Shown: piece by piece, positions 8,721 through 17,211 of the stretch
How the letters are laid out: the number at the start of each line of letters is the position of its first letter
Numbering within the stretch: position 1 is the stretch's first letter
Assembly (NCBI GenBank): GCA_964528675.1
Contig: CAZGTU010000006.1
Span: forward strand, 38,600-102,599
Length of the DNA stretch: 64,000 nucleotides
Origin: CAYRTD01 sp964528675
GTDB lineage: Bacteria; Bacteroidota; Bacteroidia; Bacteroidales; GCA-2748055
Direction of reading: 5' to 3'
Program-made: the position numbers and the translations under genes
Notes under the pieces: generated by a model
What the model was told of the DNA's origin: nothing
Database searches by the model: none
The model's input: only the letters and a program-made list of their open reading frames with translations

Positions 8721-9779
8721 ATGAACTACAAAATTGCAGTTTTGCCAGGTGACGGAATTGGTCCTGAAATCGTTGAGCAAGCCATAAAAGTATTGGAAGC
8801 AACAGGAAAAAAATTTAATCATCAGTTTGATTTCACCGAGGCACTGGTTGGGGCCACTGCAATTGATAAAACAGGGAATCCATTTCCGGATGAAACCTTC
8901 AATTTGTGCATGAACTCCGATGCTGTGCTTTTCGGTGCCATTGGAGATCCAAAGTATGATAATGATCCCAAAGCCAGGGTGAGGCCAGAGCAGGGGCTCC
9001 TTGCCATGCGCAAAAAGCTGGGCCTTTATGCAAATATCCGTCCCGTAACTACATTTAAATCTCTTATCCACAAATCCCCCTTGCGCAGGGATCTGGTCGA
9101 GGATGCCGATTTCGTGGTTGTGAGAGAACTCACAGGGGGGATATATTTTGGCGAACCCAGCGGCCGGTCGGAAGATGGAAATAAGGCCTTTGATACCAAT
9201 ATTTATACCCGTGAAGAGATCAGGAGAATTGTTCAGCTTGGTTTTCAATACGCAGCAAAAAGAAACAAAAGTTTAACGGTGGTTGATAAAGCAAATGTCC
9301 TGGCTACATCACGCTTGTGGAGAGAAACTGTCCAGGAGATGGCCCCGGATTATAAAGATATAGAAGTTGATTACATGTTTGTGGATAATGCCGCAATGCA
9401 GATCATTCAATGGCCGAAGAAGTTCGATGTACTGGTTACTGAAAACATGTTCGGTGATATTCTTTCGGACGAAGCCAGTGTCATAACCGGCTCTCTTGGA
9501 TTGCTGCCATCAGCATCAGTTGGCATACATACTTCGGTATTCGAACCCATTCACGGATCCTATCCACAGGCTGCCGGCAGAAACATTGCCAATCCGCTTG
9601 CAACAGTGCTTTCAGTTGCAATGTTGCTTGAGCTAGGGCTCGATCTTACAGAGGAAGCAAAAGCTGTGAGAGATGCGGTTGATCGTTCAATGGATGAGGG
9701 CATTGTCACCGAGGATATAAGCAAGGACAAAGCATATAAAACTTCCGAAGTCGGCGATTGGCTTGCAGAAAATATCTGA
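8721..9779 (+). CDS. leuB: 3-isopropylmalate dehydrogenase
   Basis: A 352-residue NAD-dependent decarboxylating dehydrogenase that turns 3-isopropylmalate into 2-oxoisocaproate. Typical motifs are present: LPGDGIGPEI at the N-terminus, RPEQGLLAMRK for substrate binding, ELTGGIYFGEP, DKANVL with the catalytic Lys, NMFGDILSDEAS for the metal, and EPIHGSYPQAAG for NAD. Length and domain order are those of ordinary bacterial LeuB. It is the last gene of the leucine operon and is convergent with the next gene. Confidence 0.97.
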   Translation: MNYKIAVLPGDGIGPEIVEQAIKVLEATGKKFNHQFDFTEALVGATAIDKTGNPFPDETFNLCMNSDAVLFGAIGDPKYDNDPKARVRPEQGLLAMRKKLGLYANIRPVTTFKSLIHKSPLRRDLVEDADFVVVRELTGGIYFGEPSGRSEDGNKAFDTNIYTREEIRRIVQLGFQYAAKRNKSLTVVDKANVLATSRLWRETVQEMAPDYKDIEVDYMFVDNAAMQIIQWPKKFDVLVTENMFGDILSDEASVITGSLGLLPSASVGIHTSVFEPIHGSYPQAAGRNIANPLATVLSVAMLLELGLDLTEEAKAVRDAVDRSMDEGIVTEDISKDKAYKTSEVGDWLAENI

Positions 9780-9812
9780 TTTATCATAGCTCTCCCGATG
9801 AAATAAAAGCAA

Positions 9813-10730
9813 TCAGTCTTTCTTCATAAGTTCTTCTGGAGATAATATCATCCGTTTGATATAACGGAATAATCTGCCTCCGTGTATGGCATCCACAACA
9901 CGATGATCGAGTGTGCAGCTAAGACTCATTATGCGCCTGATTTTAATTTCATCCCCGATTACAACCGGTTTTTTCTTAACACCGCCTAGAACAAAAACCA
10001 TAGCTACATTAGAAACCGGAAAGAGTGCGGGATATCCTGTATCCAGACCGATGCTTCCAATATTTGATACAACAAATGAACCAAAGTTATTTGCGGTCAA
10101 ACCAATGGAGGGAATCGATATCCCCCACCCTACTGTTAATTTTTTTATCAGGTTAAAAAACCAGGTTCTGAAAGGCCATGGAATGGATGAAATTTTTCCC
10201 TTCATGCGCATTGTTCTATCTTCCTTCCCTGAACGCAGGTTTTTAATTTCATCAGCGAGCTTTTCTCCTAATTCATTCAAATCCATCCTATCAAGATTTT
10301 CTATCCTCACCGAACTCATCTCCCTGTCCTGAACCAGCACACTAACCATTGCATCTATGGATTCTCTTTTAATCACCCTTCCCCTCCGGATAAAACAGTT
10401 TAATTCAGGCACTTCATCTCTTATGGCCCGGGCAATAATTAATGTTATGATATGCGTTAGCGTGATTTTTATGCCTGATTTCCGCTTTTCGGTAATAAAC
10501 TGCTCAAGCTCTGTCACATCTACCTCCACCGATCCAAATATCTTAGAATCGACCGGTTTTTTATAAATAGCGGCAGAAACTTTTCTCCAGTCAGTGTTGA
10601 ACTGAGTTTCAGTCATAGATTTTTTTCGGTAAAAATAGAAATAATTTCGGGCCTGGTTAAAATCCCACTGCAATCTCCTTGCAGTGTGAAAAAAAAATAA
10701 ATAATATTTCAGTTTTCGCATCGTATTCAT
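9813..10730 (-). CDS. Orphan 2-oxoacid dehydrogenase E2-type catalytic domain protein
   Basis: The protein matches the chloramphenicol-acetyltransferase-like catalytic domain of dihydrolipoamide acyltransferases but has no lipoyl domain and no E3-binding domain. The opening DWRKVSAAIYKKPVDSKIFG is followed by a core with NIGSIGLDTGYPALFPVSNVA and the C-terminal LDHRVVDAIHGG. The last matches the E2 active site DHRxxDG, so the catalytic His is kept. It may be an acyltransferase for a substrate other than a lipoyl domain. The longest frame is 305 residues. Residues 1-38 are unusually aromatic and basic, and an ATG at 10616 (267 residues) begins right before the conserved part and may be the true start. 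A small hairpin (ACTGCAA/TTGCAGT, 10666-10686) lies in the disputed leader. No E1 or E3 gene is adjacent. Confidence 0.75.
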   Translation of the reverse strand: MNTMRKLKYYLFFFHTARRLQWDFNQARNYFYFYRKKSMTETQFNTDWRKVSAAIYKKPVDSKIFGSVEVDVTELEQFITEKRKSGIKITLTHIITLIIARAIRDEVPELNCFIRRGRVIKRESIDAMVSVLVQDREMSSVRIENLDRMDLNELGEKLADEIKNLRSGKEDRTMRMKGKISSIPWPFRTWFFNLIKKLTVGWGISIPSIGLTANNFGSFVVSNIGSIGLDTGYPALFPVSNVAMVFVLGGVKKKPVVIGDEIKIRRIMSLSCTLDHRVVDAIHGGRLFRYIKRMILSPEELMKKD

Positions 10731-10896
10731 CAGACTTAATGTATATTATACATATTCCATTATGTATAAAATGAAAAAGGTTTAAACCATGATGCCATAA
10801 AAAGGTTATATTTATAAAGATTATGAATTGTACCCGAAATTGACTTAAATCGATTTTTTGATATATTGCTAACTGTATTCATAAAAAACCTGTGTT

Positions 10897-11856
10897 ATGA
10901 AAAGAAGAAAATTCCTCAATTTAACGGCATTAACAGTTCCTGCATTAACCATGTTTCCTGCCGAACTGCTATCCATTAGCAGGGAAATCGCCAAAGGAAA
11001 AATTGAAAAAAGATCGCTGGGAAAGACCGGAGAAAAACTTTCTGCAATTGGTTTCGGCGGAATTGTGGTGAAGAACGCAACACCGGAGCAGTCCTCGAGA
11101 AGGGTTTCCCAGGCCATTGATTACGGGGTAAATTATTTTGATGTTGCTCCTACATATGGTGATGCCGAGATAAAACTTGGTCCCGCTTTAAAGCCCTACC
11201 GGAAAAATGTATTTCTTGCCTGTAAAACACAAGAGCGTAAAAAAGATGGAGCTTTAAGGGAGCTTGATCAGTCCCTGGCAAATCTTCAAACTGATTATTT
11301 CGATCTTTACCAGTTACACGCTGTAACGACCATGGATGATGTTGACACCATTTTCAGCAAAGGAGGAGCAATAGAAGCCTTTAATCAGGCGAAAAAAGAG
11401 GGGAAAGTGAACTACCTGGGATTTTCTGCACACTCGGTAGAAGCTGCCTCTGCTCTTATGGACAGGTTCGATTTTGATACTATTCTGTTCCCATTCAATT
11501 TTGCCACATGGTATGCCGGTAATTTCGGTCCCCAGGTAATGGAAACAGCAAAAGGAAAAGAAATGGGTATACTTGCGCTAAAAGCAATGGCATGGCGCCC
11601 CTGGCCCAAGGGAGTTGAAAGAGATGTTTCCAAAGTATGGTATCAACCTCTTGATCCCGATGAGGCTAACATGGGATTGAGATTCACCCTCTCACATCCT
11701 GTTACATCGGCAATTCCCCCGGGAAATGAAGATCTTTTTGCCCTGGCGTTAAAACTCGCTGTCGATTTTAACCCCATGGATAATGAGGAGATCGCGGAAG
11801 TTAAAAAGAGAGGCATGAATACTGAACCTTTGTTTGAGTATCCGAGAAGGGGGTGA
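10897..11856 (+). CDS. Aldo/keto reductase with Tat-like signal
   Basis: A 319-residue NADPH-dependent oxidoreductase of the aldo/keto reductase superfamily. The catalytic tetrad is visible: Asp82 and Tyr87 (FDVAPTYG), Lys110 (LACKTQ) and His141 (YQLHAV). The N-terminus reads KRRKFLNLTALTVPALTMFP, a twin-arginine followed by a hydrophobic stretch, which suggests folding with cofactor and export by Tat. Members of this exported subgroup are common in Bacteroidota; their substrates are mostly unknown. The conserved start of the barrel (RSLGKTGEKLSAIGFGG) begins near residue 38. It stands alone, with a 60-base palindrome downstream. Confidence 0.88.
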   Translation: MKRRKFLNLTALTVPALTMFPAELLSISREIAKGKIEKRSLGKTGEKLSAIGFGGIVVKNATPEQSSRRVSQAIDYGVNYFDVAPTYGDAEIKLGPALKPYRKNVFLACKTQERKKDGALRELDQSLANLQTDYFDLYQLHAVTTMDDVDTIFSKGGAIEAFNQAKKEGKVNYLGFSAHSVEAASALMDRFDFDTILFPFNFATWYAGNFGPQVMETAKGKEMGILALKAMAWRPWPKGVERDVSKVWYQPLDPDEANMGLRFTLSHPVTSAIPPGNEDLFALALKLAVDFNPMDNEEIAEVKKRGMNTEPLFEYPRRG

Positions 11857-11927
11857 TGGTGGGAGGATGACCATGGAGGGGAGGGTTTGATGGTTGAGAT
11901 TGCAAAGTTTTGATTTTTTGAGATCAG

Positions 11928-11987
11928 GGCTGAAGAAAGGGAACAAGGCTTGCGCCGAGGCGCAAGCCTTGTTCCCTTTCTTCAGCC
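11928..11987. repeat. 60-base perfect palindrome
   Basis: Two 29-base arms (11928-11956 and 11959-11987) are exact reverse complements with a 2-base centre. The arms begin GGCTGAAGAAAGGGAACAAG. There is no T-run after the stem in either direction, so it is not a standard intrinsic terminator, although it could block polymerase between the convergent reductase and SusD-2 genes. It resembles a REP-like or miniature palindromic element. Confidence 0.85.
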
Positions 11988-12012
11988 TTGTACTCCGCAT
12001 TCAAAAAACACC

Positions 12013-12048
12013 TGTCATCTCGACCGAAGGGAGAGATCTCCGCTGGAT
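12013..12048. repeat. Dispersed Bacteroidota intergenic repeat motif
   Basis: The segment beginning TGTCATCTCGACCGAAGGGA resembles a short motif that I recall recurring in intergenic DNA of many Bacteroidota. ATCTC and GAGAT (12017-12021 and 12033-12037) can form a small stem. The role is unknown. The family assignment is from memory and is not proved by this window, which holds one copy. Confidence 0.45.
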
Positions 12049-12112
12049 TTCGTGAGAAATTCAGCGCATATAATAGTGAATACCAACATTAAATTGGAAC
12101 AAAGCCCCTTTC

Positions 12113-13987
12113 TCAATCAAAAAAATTAATATACCAGTTATTCTCATCGAGGAGGTGGTTATAGATCTGATCGCGCATGTGTTCGGGGTATTTGGAAGCA
12201 ACACGCTCTGCAAGGAAGGAAGGCTCATTTCTCCGCTTGGCTATCCGCATCAGATCGTAAAATCTTTCTCCTTCATAAGCCAGTTCCCGGGCTCTTTCCC
12301 TAAGAATCTCTTCTTCCAGAATTCTCTGTTTTTCTTCCAGGTTTCCTTCCAGATTAAGGTAATCAATAATTTCATTTGTGAAAGGATCATGGATATACAT
12401 GATATTGGCAATTTTTATTCCATCATTTTCACTTCCTAATCCGACCCGGCCTCTAACTCCCATCTGCTCACGCGTAACGGAAATATCATAATGACTGCCA
12501 TCGTTTACAATCTTAAGAGCATTATTTGTAGCAGTCCGGATAAGACCATTTCTATCAGCTACCCAATAGACGTATAATTCTGCCATATACAAATGAATAC
12601 CGCCGGCCCTGTAAACAATGTAGTTTGCATCCTGATCAAAACGGCCTTTGTTTATTGAATATTTGTACACAACTGTGTCCACATTCTCCATTATGACATT
12701 TGCACTACGGGTGTCTTCACGAGCTTTTAAAGAAAGCATTTCCATGTATTCTCCCGTGGACAGGGCGGCTCCACCTTTCAGATACATATAGGAACTTCCG
12801 AATCCCCTGTAAAAATCACTCGGAAAACCAGCACGTGCCATTTCATGTTTAGCAGGATTGTCGTGGCTGTCATCAATGAGCTGTCCTCTCCATACTGTTT
12901 CCCAGGTAAAAATAGCAGGTTTGGAGGGTTTTAACATATAATGATGAGGTGACCAGTTCTCGAACATCGACTGAAACTCATTTTGCTGGAAGTTTGATTT
13001 ATTGAACCAGATAGTATAAATATGTTCTCTATTGTCAATATTATCAAAAATATTTCGCCACTCCATATAAGCAAAACTATTATCCAGTTGATATCGGTTG
13101 TTCTCGGTAGAGTTATAAATGATCTTGCTGAAATGATTTTCTGCTTTTAACAAGTCACCCTGGGTCAAATACATATGTCCCAGAAGAGCATGCATAGCAT
13201 AAGTATTCCAGATGGTAACCTCCCAGGAAATATCATTATTCTCTATATAATGATTAACACCAACAGCCTTAATCTTATTCTCAAGCTGATTGGTAAAAAC
13301 ATCAATTACCAGATCGAGGTCATAATAATTCTTTTCAAGTTCAATGGGCTTATTATAAGTGGTATCGTTATAATAGCCATCTGTAGAATATTCTATATAA
13401 ATACTATCCACATAAGTGCCGGAAGAAGAAATATACTGCTGAATCTCATCCATGGTAGTCAGCGATTCATGGATAAAAGGTATTTTTCCATATATTCTTA
13501 CAGCATTGAAATAAGCCCATGCACGCATACAGAGAGCCTCACCGTATAACCTGTCATAATTCGTTACAGGTTCATCAGGATCTAAAACCTCGGGATGCTC
13601 TCTTTCAAGTATTTTAATAAAATTATTTGTGGCAGAGATCAACTTGAAGAATTTCGTGGGGGAAGCATATTTATTTGTCCTGCTTATATTCCAGTTATAT
13701 ATTTCTACCAGGTCAGCATCTGCATTTTCGGTGATGGTGAGCAGATCTCCCCTTAATTCTCCCAGTACCATTAATTGTTCAACAAGATCCTGCTGAAGTC
13801 CATACATTCCCATTTCTACGGAACGGTATTCGTACCAGTCATCATACAGTTGTTCTTCATTAATATCCAGTTCCTGTTCCGGATCAAGGAAATCTTCACA
13901 TGAAGACATAAAAACCAGCGGAGCAAAGATAAAACCCGCGGTGATTACATATTTAAATAACTTTCTCATATTTGACATCATATTCAA
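12113..13987 (-). CDS. SusD/RagB family lipoprotein (SusD-2)
   Basis: A 624-residue surface glycan-binding lipoprotein. The signal peptide ends in the lipobox MSSC followed by EDFLDPEQ, the usual start of a mature SusD protein. The SusD N-terminal TPR-like part (about 45-250) includes LGELRGDLL, and the C-terminal RagB part ends with LREERARELAYEGERFYDLMRI-like sequence. It would form the lid over SusC-2, whose gene ends 2 bases upstream. It is the last gene of the minus-strand locus. Several Met codons precede the signal (positions 1, 3, 4 and 7), so the exact start is uncertain by a few residues. Confidence 0.94.
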   Translation of the reverse strand: MNMMSNMRKLFKYVITAGFIFAPLVFMSSCEDFLDPEQELDINEEQLYDDWYEYRSVEMGMYGLQQDLVEQLMVLGELRGDLLTITENADADLVEIYNWNISRTNKYASPTKFFKLISATNNFIKILEREHPEVLDPDEPVTNYDRLYGEALCMRAWAYFNAVRIYGKIPFIHESLTTMDEIQQYISSSGTYVDSIYIEYSTDGYYNDTTYNKPIELEKNYYDLDLVIDVFTNQLENKIKAVGVNHYIENNDISWEVTIWNTYAMHALLGHMYLTQGDLLKAENHFSKIIYNSTENNRYQLDNSFAYMEWRNIFDNIDNREHIYTIWFNKSNFQQNEFQSMFENWSPHHYMLKPSKPAIFTWETVWRGQLIDDSHDNPAKHEMARAGFPSDFYRGFGSSYMYLKGGAALSTGEYMEMLSLKAREDTRSANVIMENVDTVVYKYSINKGRFDQDANYIVYRAGGIHLYMAELYVYWVADRNGLIRTATNNALKIVNDGSHYDISVTREQMGVRGRVGLGSENDGIKIANIMYIHDPFTNEIIDYLNLEGNLEEKQRILEEEILRERARELAYEGERFYDLMRIAKRRNEPSFLAERVASKYPEHMRDQIYNHLLDENNWYINFFD

Positions 13988-13989
13988 TT

Positions 13990-16900
13990 TTAAAATCCAA
14001 CCTTAATACCTGCAATAAACTGTCGGCTCTGTGGCAGTTGTCCGTAATCCACGCCAAGATGTACATGTGAATAGGAATAAGCAAATTCAGGATCGTAACC
14101 CAGATACCGGGACAAGGTCAGTAAATTATTGGCTGAAATATAAAACTCAGCATTTCTAAAGGTTAAAAATTCATTTGGAATGGTGTAACTTAAAGTGACA
14201 TTCTTTAATCTGGCATAAGAACCATCTTCCACCCACCGACTGGAAAAGTCGGCATTTCCCATCGGATCATTCATCAATGCCCGGGGCACAGCGGTTTCCT
14301 GACCGTTATATTGCCATCTTTTCAATACATCCACACTTTGATTTTCAAGTCCGGTCATAGACTCATTTTGATAACGTACGTAATTAAATATTTCATTTCC
14401 TTTGGAGAAATAGACAAATGCACTGAGGGCCCATCGTTTGAAAGAGAATTTGGTGAAGAGTCCTCCAAAAAGCTCAGGAATTGAAGATCCAAGTATAGTT
14501 TTATCATAATTATTAATAACACCATCAGGTTCTCCCTCAGGTCCTGAAATGTCTTCATATATAGCATCACCTCCACTGTAAGCCATATTTCTTTCATTCA
14601 CCAGGCCTGCCTCTGCAGCTTCTTCATGAGTTGAGTAAACTCCTTTATAAACGTAGCCATAGAAACTATTCAGAGGAGCACCAACTTTGTTTATTAATTG
14701 GGCACCCTGAATATTATTAAAAAGTTGACCTCCTTTTACTTCCAGAACTTCATTTTGTACAGAAGAAATATTTGCCCGAATATCCCAGTCAAATGAATTG
14801 CCATCAATTACCCTGAGAAATGAGGACAATTCCCAGCCGTTATTCACCATTTTACCGCCATTCTCCATCCTGAAGTCATATCCAAGATAAGAATCAAGAG
14901 GTGTGAATATCAACATATTATCTGTAGTGGATTCAAAATAATTGAAAGAAGAATAAAAACGATTACCAAAGAATGAAAGATCAAATCCGAGATTCATCTT
15001 GGTAACCTCCTCATAACTCAACTGATCATTGGTTATCACTGCCGGATAGAGACCCACTGTTTCTCTGAATTTCACCGCTTCATAATAATTGGTGGCACTG
15101 GATTCACCTATGTCATCATTCCCGGTTTTCCCATAAGAGAAACGGAATTTCAATTCTTCGAGCCAGGAATAATTCTTGAGGAAGAATTCATTGGATACAC
15201 GCCATGCAGCTCCTGCCGAATAAAACAATCCGAAAGGTTCTCCCAGAACATCCATGGTATTAATAGCATTCTCTCCGACTCTCGATGATCCATCGAGAGA
15301 AACTGTGGCATTCAACAGATATTTATCCCTGAAAGAATAAGTGAGATATTCATAAAAAGATACCCAGTTCCAGTTGCGGTTTTCTCCACCTATCTCTCTC
15401 TGATCGTTTTGGCCATCCTGAATGGTACGGTATTCATCATTTTGATGGGCATTTTTCGTAAGTCCCCAGTCATATTCATACTGATTGATTTCGAGATGCA
15501 TTCCCGTATTTGAAGAAAATACATGATCGTTCCCTATATTCTTCCGGAAGAGTAAATAGGTGTTGTTATAAATGGAATTCAAATCATTATTGGCAGATTT
15601 TGAAACATTAATAGCCTCATCATCATAATACATTTCCATCCCTTTATTGGGCATAAATAGATTTTCCTTCAGTATATTATAAGTCAGACTGAAATTTGAA
15701 AAGCCGGTCAGATTTTCATTTATTGCTCCTTCCAGCCCAAGGTTTGCAATAAAATTTGTATTGCTGTTTGAAGCTTCATAATTATCTATTATAGCCAGGG
15801 GATTACTTACCTGCATTTCATAAACATTTGAAAGAATGGTTAATTCCCGTTCTTCCACATCATATTGATAAGGGTTCAGAAGTGGCGATTTTGCCAGGCT
15901 TGCCATTATCGGACTGGTTTCCGGAACGGTAGCGGCTTCCTTCAATTTTGCCAGATTATAATTCAGGGATACACCGGCATTCATTTTCAACCAGGTAAAA
16001 ATATTCAACCGGCTCACAAACCTGAGGTTGTAACTCTGATAATTGGTTTCCTTTATGATCCCGTCACCATTATAATAACCAAAAGAAAGACCGTAACGAG
16101 CTATCTCATCGCCTCCTTTCAAATTCAAATTAAGATTTGTAAAGGAAGCATCCCTGAAAACGATATCCTGCCAATTTGTATCATGTTGAAAATCGATATA
16201 ATTATCATCATCCTTCGTAAGAAACAGATTAGGATATCTTTCTTTAATTTCCTCCTCAAGCATTCCGGATGAAAAAAGCACTTCACTCATTAATGTTTTA
16301 TGCTGCTGCCCATTAAGCTGTGGTATGTATCTTTCAGGGGCAAGGGAATAGCCTGATCTTAAATCAAGTTCGATTGTGGTCTGGGTTACACTGGGATCGA
16401 GCGTTTCAATGAAAACAATACCATTCGATCCCCTTGATCCATAACTTGCTGCAATTGTAGCATCCTTTACCACAGTGGCCTTGGAAATATCATGTGGATT
16501 TATTCCAACCAGGGGATTATAGGAATAGCCATGAATATTGGATCCGAAAATCTCATGCGGAGTTATGGGTATGCCATCCACGATGTACAGGGGTTGATTT
16601 GAAGTATTGACAGAGTTTATTCCCCTGATATTTGTTACTGCGCCACTTGAAGGTAAGCCTGATCGCTTTATTACATTCATGCCGGTAACACGACCCTGAA
16701 AATATTCATCAAGAGTAACAGCCGGAGTATGATGCATGTTATCCACATCAACTTCCGAATACGTTGCAACTATATTTCTTTTTCTTACCGGTTGGGTCAT
16801 CAGAAGAACCTGATCTTCTCCTGAAGTTACATCATCTGAGGTCAGATAGATCTTGAGCTCCTTCCTTCCACTGAGGAATATTCTCTTCTGTTTGTAATTA

Positions 16901-17181
16901 CCGGTTGGATCGATTATTAACCATTCATTGCGACCGGGCACTACCAACTCAAATCTCCCTTCTTCATCCGTTACAACAGGCATTAAAGATGAGCCTTCCA
17001 CACTTACAGAAACATTTGAAAGGGGTTTATTGCTCTGGGACACAATAACCCCGCTTACCTGCAGCGAATCCTGAGAATAAGCCGAAAAGAAACATAACAG
17101 CATAATGGCCAGCAAGTTTACTCTTCGCGTTAAATCCTTGATTTTAAATAGTGTATGCATTTTATTATGGCTTTCCTTCAA
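13990..17181 (-). CDS. SusC/RagA family TonB-dependent outer-membrane porin (SusC-2)
   Basis: A 1063-residue TonB-dependent transporter. After a signal peptide ending near SAYSQ comes a carboxypeptidase-regulatory-like beta domain (about 42-115: VSGVIVSQSNKPLSNVSVSV). A plug domain with the SusC signature NIRGINSVNTSNQPLYIVDG follows (about 165-185), then a 22-stranded barrel ending in the outer-membrane-type GIKVGF. It would import oligosaccharides held by SusD-2. It lies 30 bases after a fasciclin lipoprotein gene and 2 bases before susD-2. It is clearly divergent from SusC-1, so the two pairs probably take different ligands. Confidence 0.95.
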   Translation of the reverse strand: MKESHNKMHTLFKIKDLTRRVNLLAIMLLCFFSAYSQDSLQVSGVIVSQSNKPLSNVSVSVEGSSLMPVVTDEEGRFELVVPGRNEWLIIDPTGNYKQKRIFLSGRKELKIYLTSDDVTSGEDQVLLMTQPVRKRNIVATYSEVDVDNMHHTPAVTLDEYFQGRVTGMNVIKRSGLPSSGAVTNIRGINSVNTSNQPLYIVDGIPITPHEIFGSNIHGYSYNPLVGINPHDISKATVVKDATIAASYGSRGSNGIVFIETLDPSVTQTTIELDLRSGYSLAPERYIPQLNGQQHKTLMSEVLFSSGMLEEEIKERYPNLFLTKDDDNYIDFQHDTNWQDIVFRDASFTNLNLNLKGGDEIARYGLSFGYYNGDGIIKETNYQSYNLRFVSRLNIFTWLKMNAGVSLNYNLAKLKEAATVPETSPIMASLAKSPLLNPYQYDVEERELTILSNVYEMQVSNPLAIIDNYEASNSNTNFIANLGLEGAINENLTGFSNFSLTYNILKENLFMPNKGMEMYYDDEAINVSKSANNDLNSIYNNTYLLFRKNIGNDHVFSSNTGMHLEINQYEYDWGLTKNAHQNDEYRTIQDGQNDQREIGGENRNWNWVSFYEYLTYSFRDKYLLNATVSLDGSSRVGENAINTMDVLGEPFGLFYSAGAAWRVSNEFFLKNYSWLEELKFRFSYGKTGNDDIGESSATNYYEAVKFRETVGLYPAVITNDQLSYEEVTKMNLGFDLSFFGNRFYSSFNYFESTTDNMLIFTPLDSYLGYDFRMENGGKMVNNGWELSSFLRVIDGNSFDWDIRANISSVQNEVLEVKGGQLFNNIQGAQLINKVGAPLNSFYGYVYKGVYSTHEEAAEAGLVNERNMAYSGGDAIYEDISGPEGEPDGVINNYDKTILGSSIPELFGGLFTKFSFKRWALSAFVYFSKGNEIFNYVRYQNESMTGLENQSVDVLKRWQYNGQETAVPRALMNDPMGNADFSSRWVEDGSYARLKNVTLSYTIPNEFLTFRNAEFYISANNLLTLSRYLGYDPEFAYSYSHVHLGVDYGQLPQSRQFIAGIKVGF

Positions 17182-17211
17182 TTTTCAATTAAATAACTTT
17201 CTCTCAAAAAT

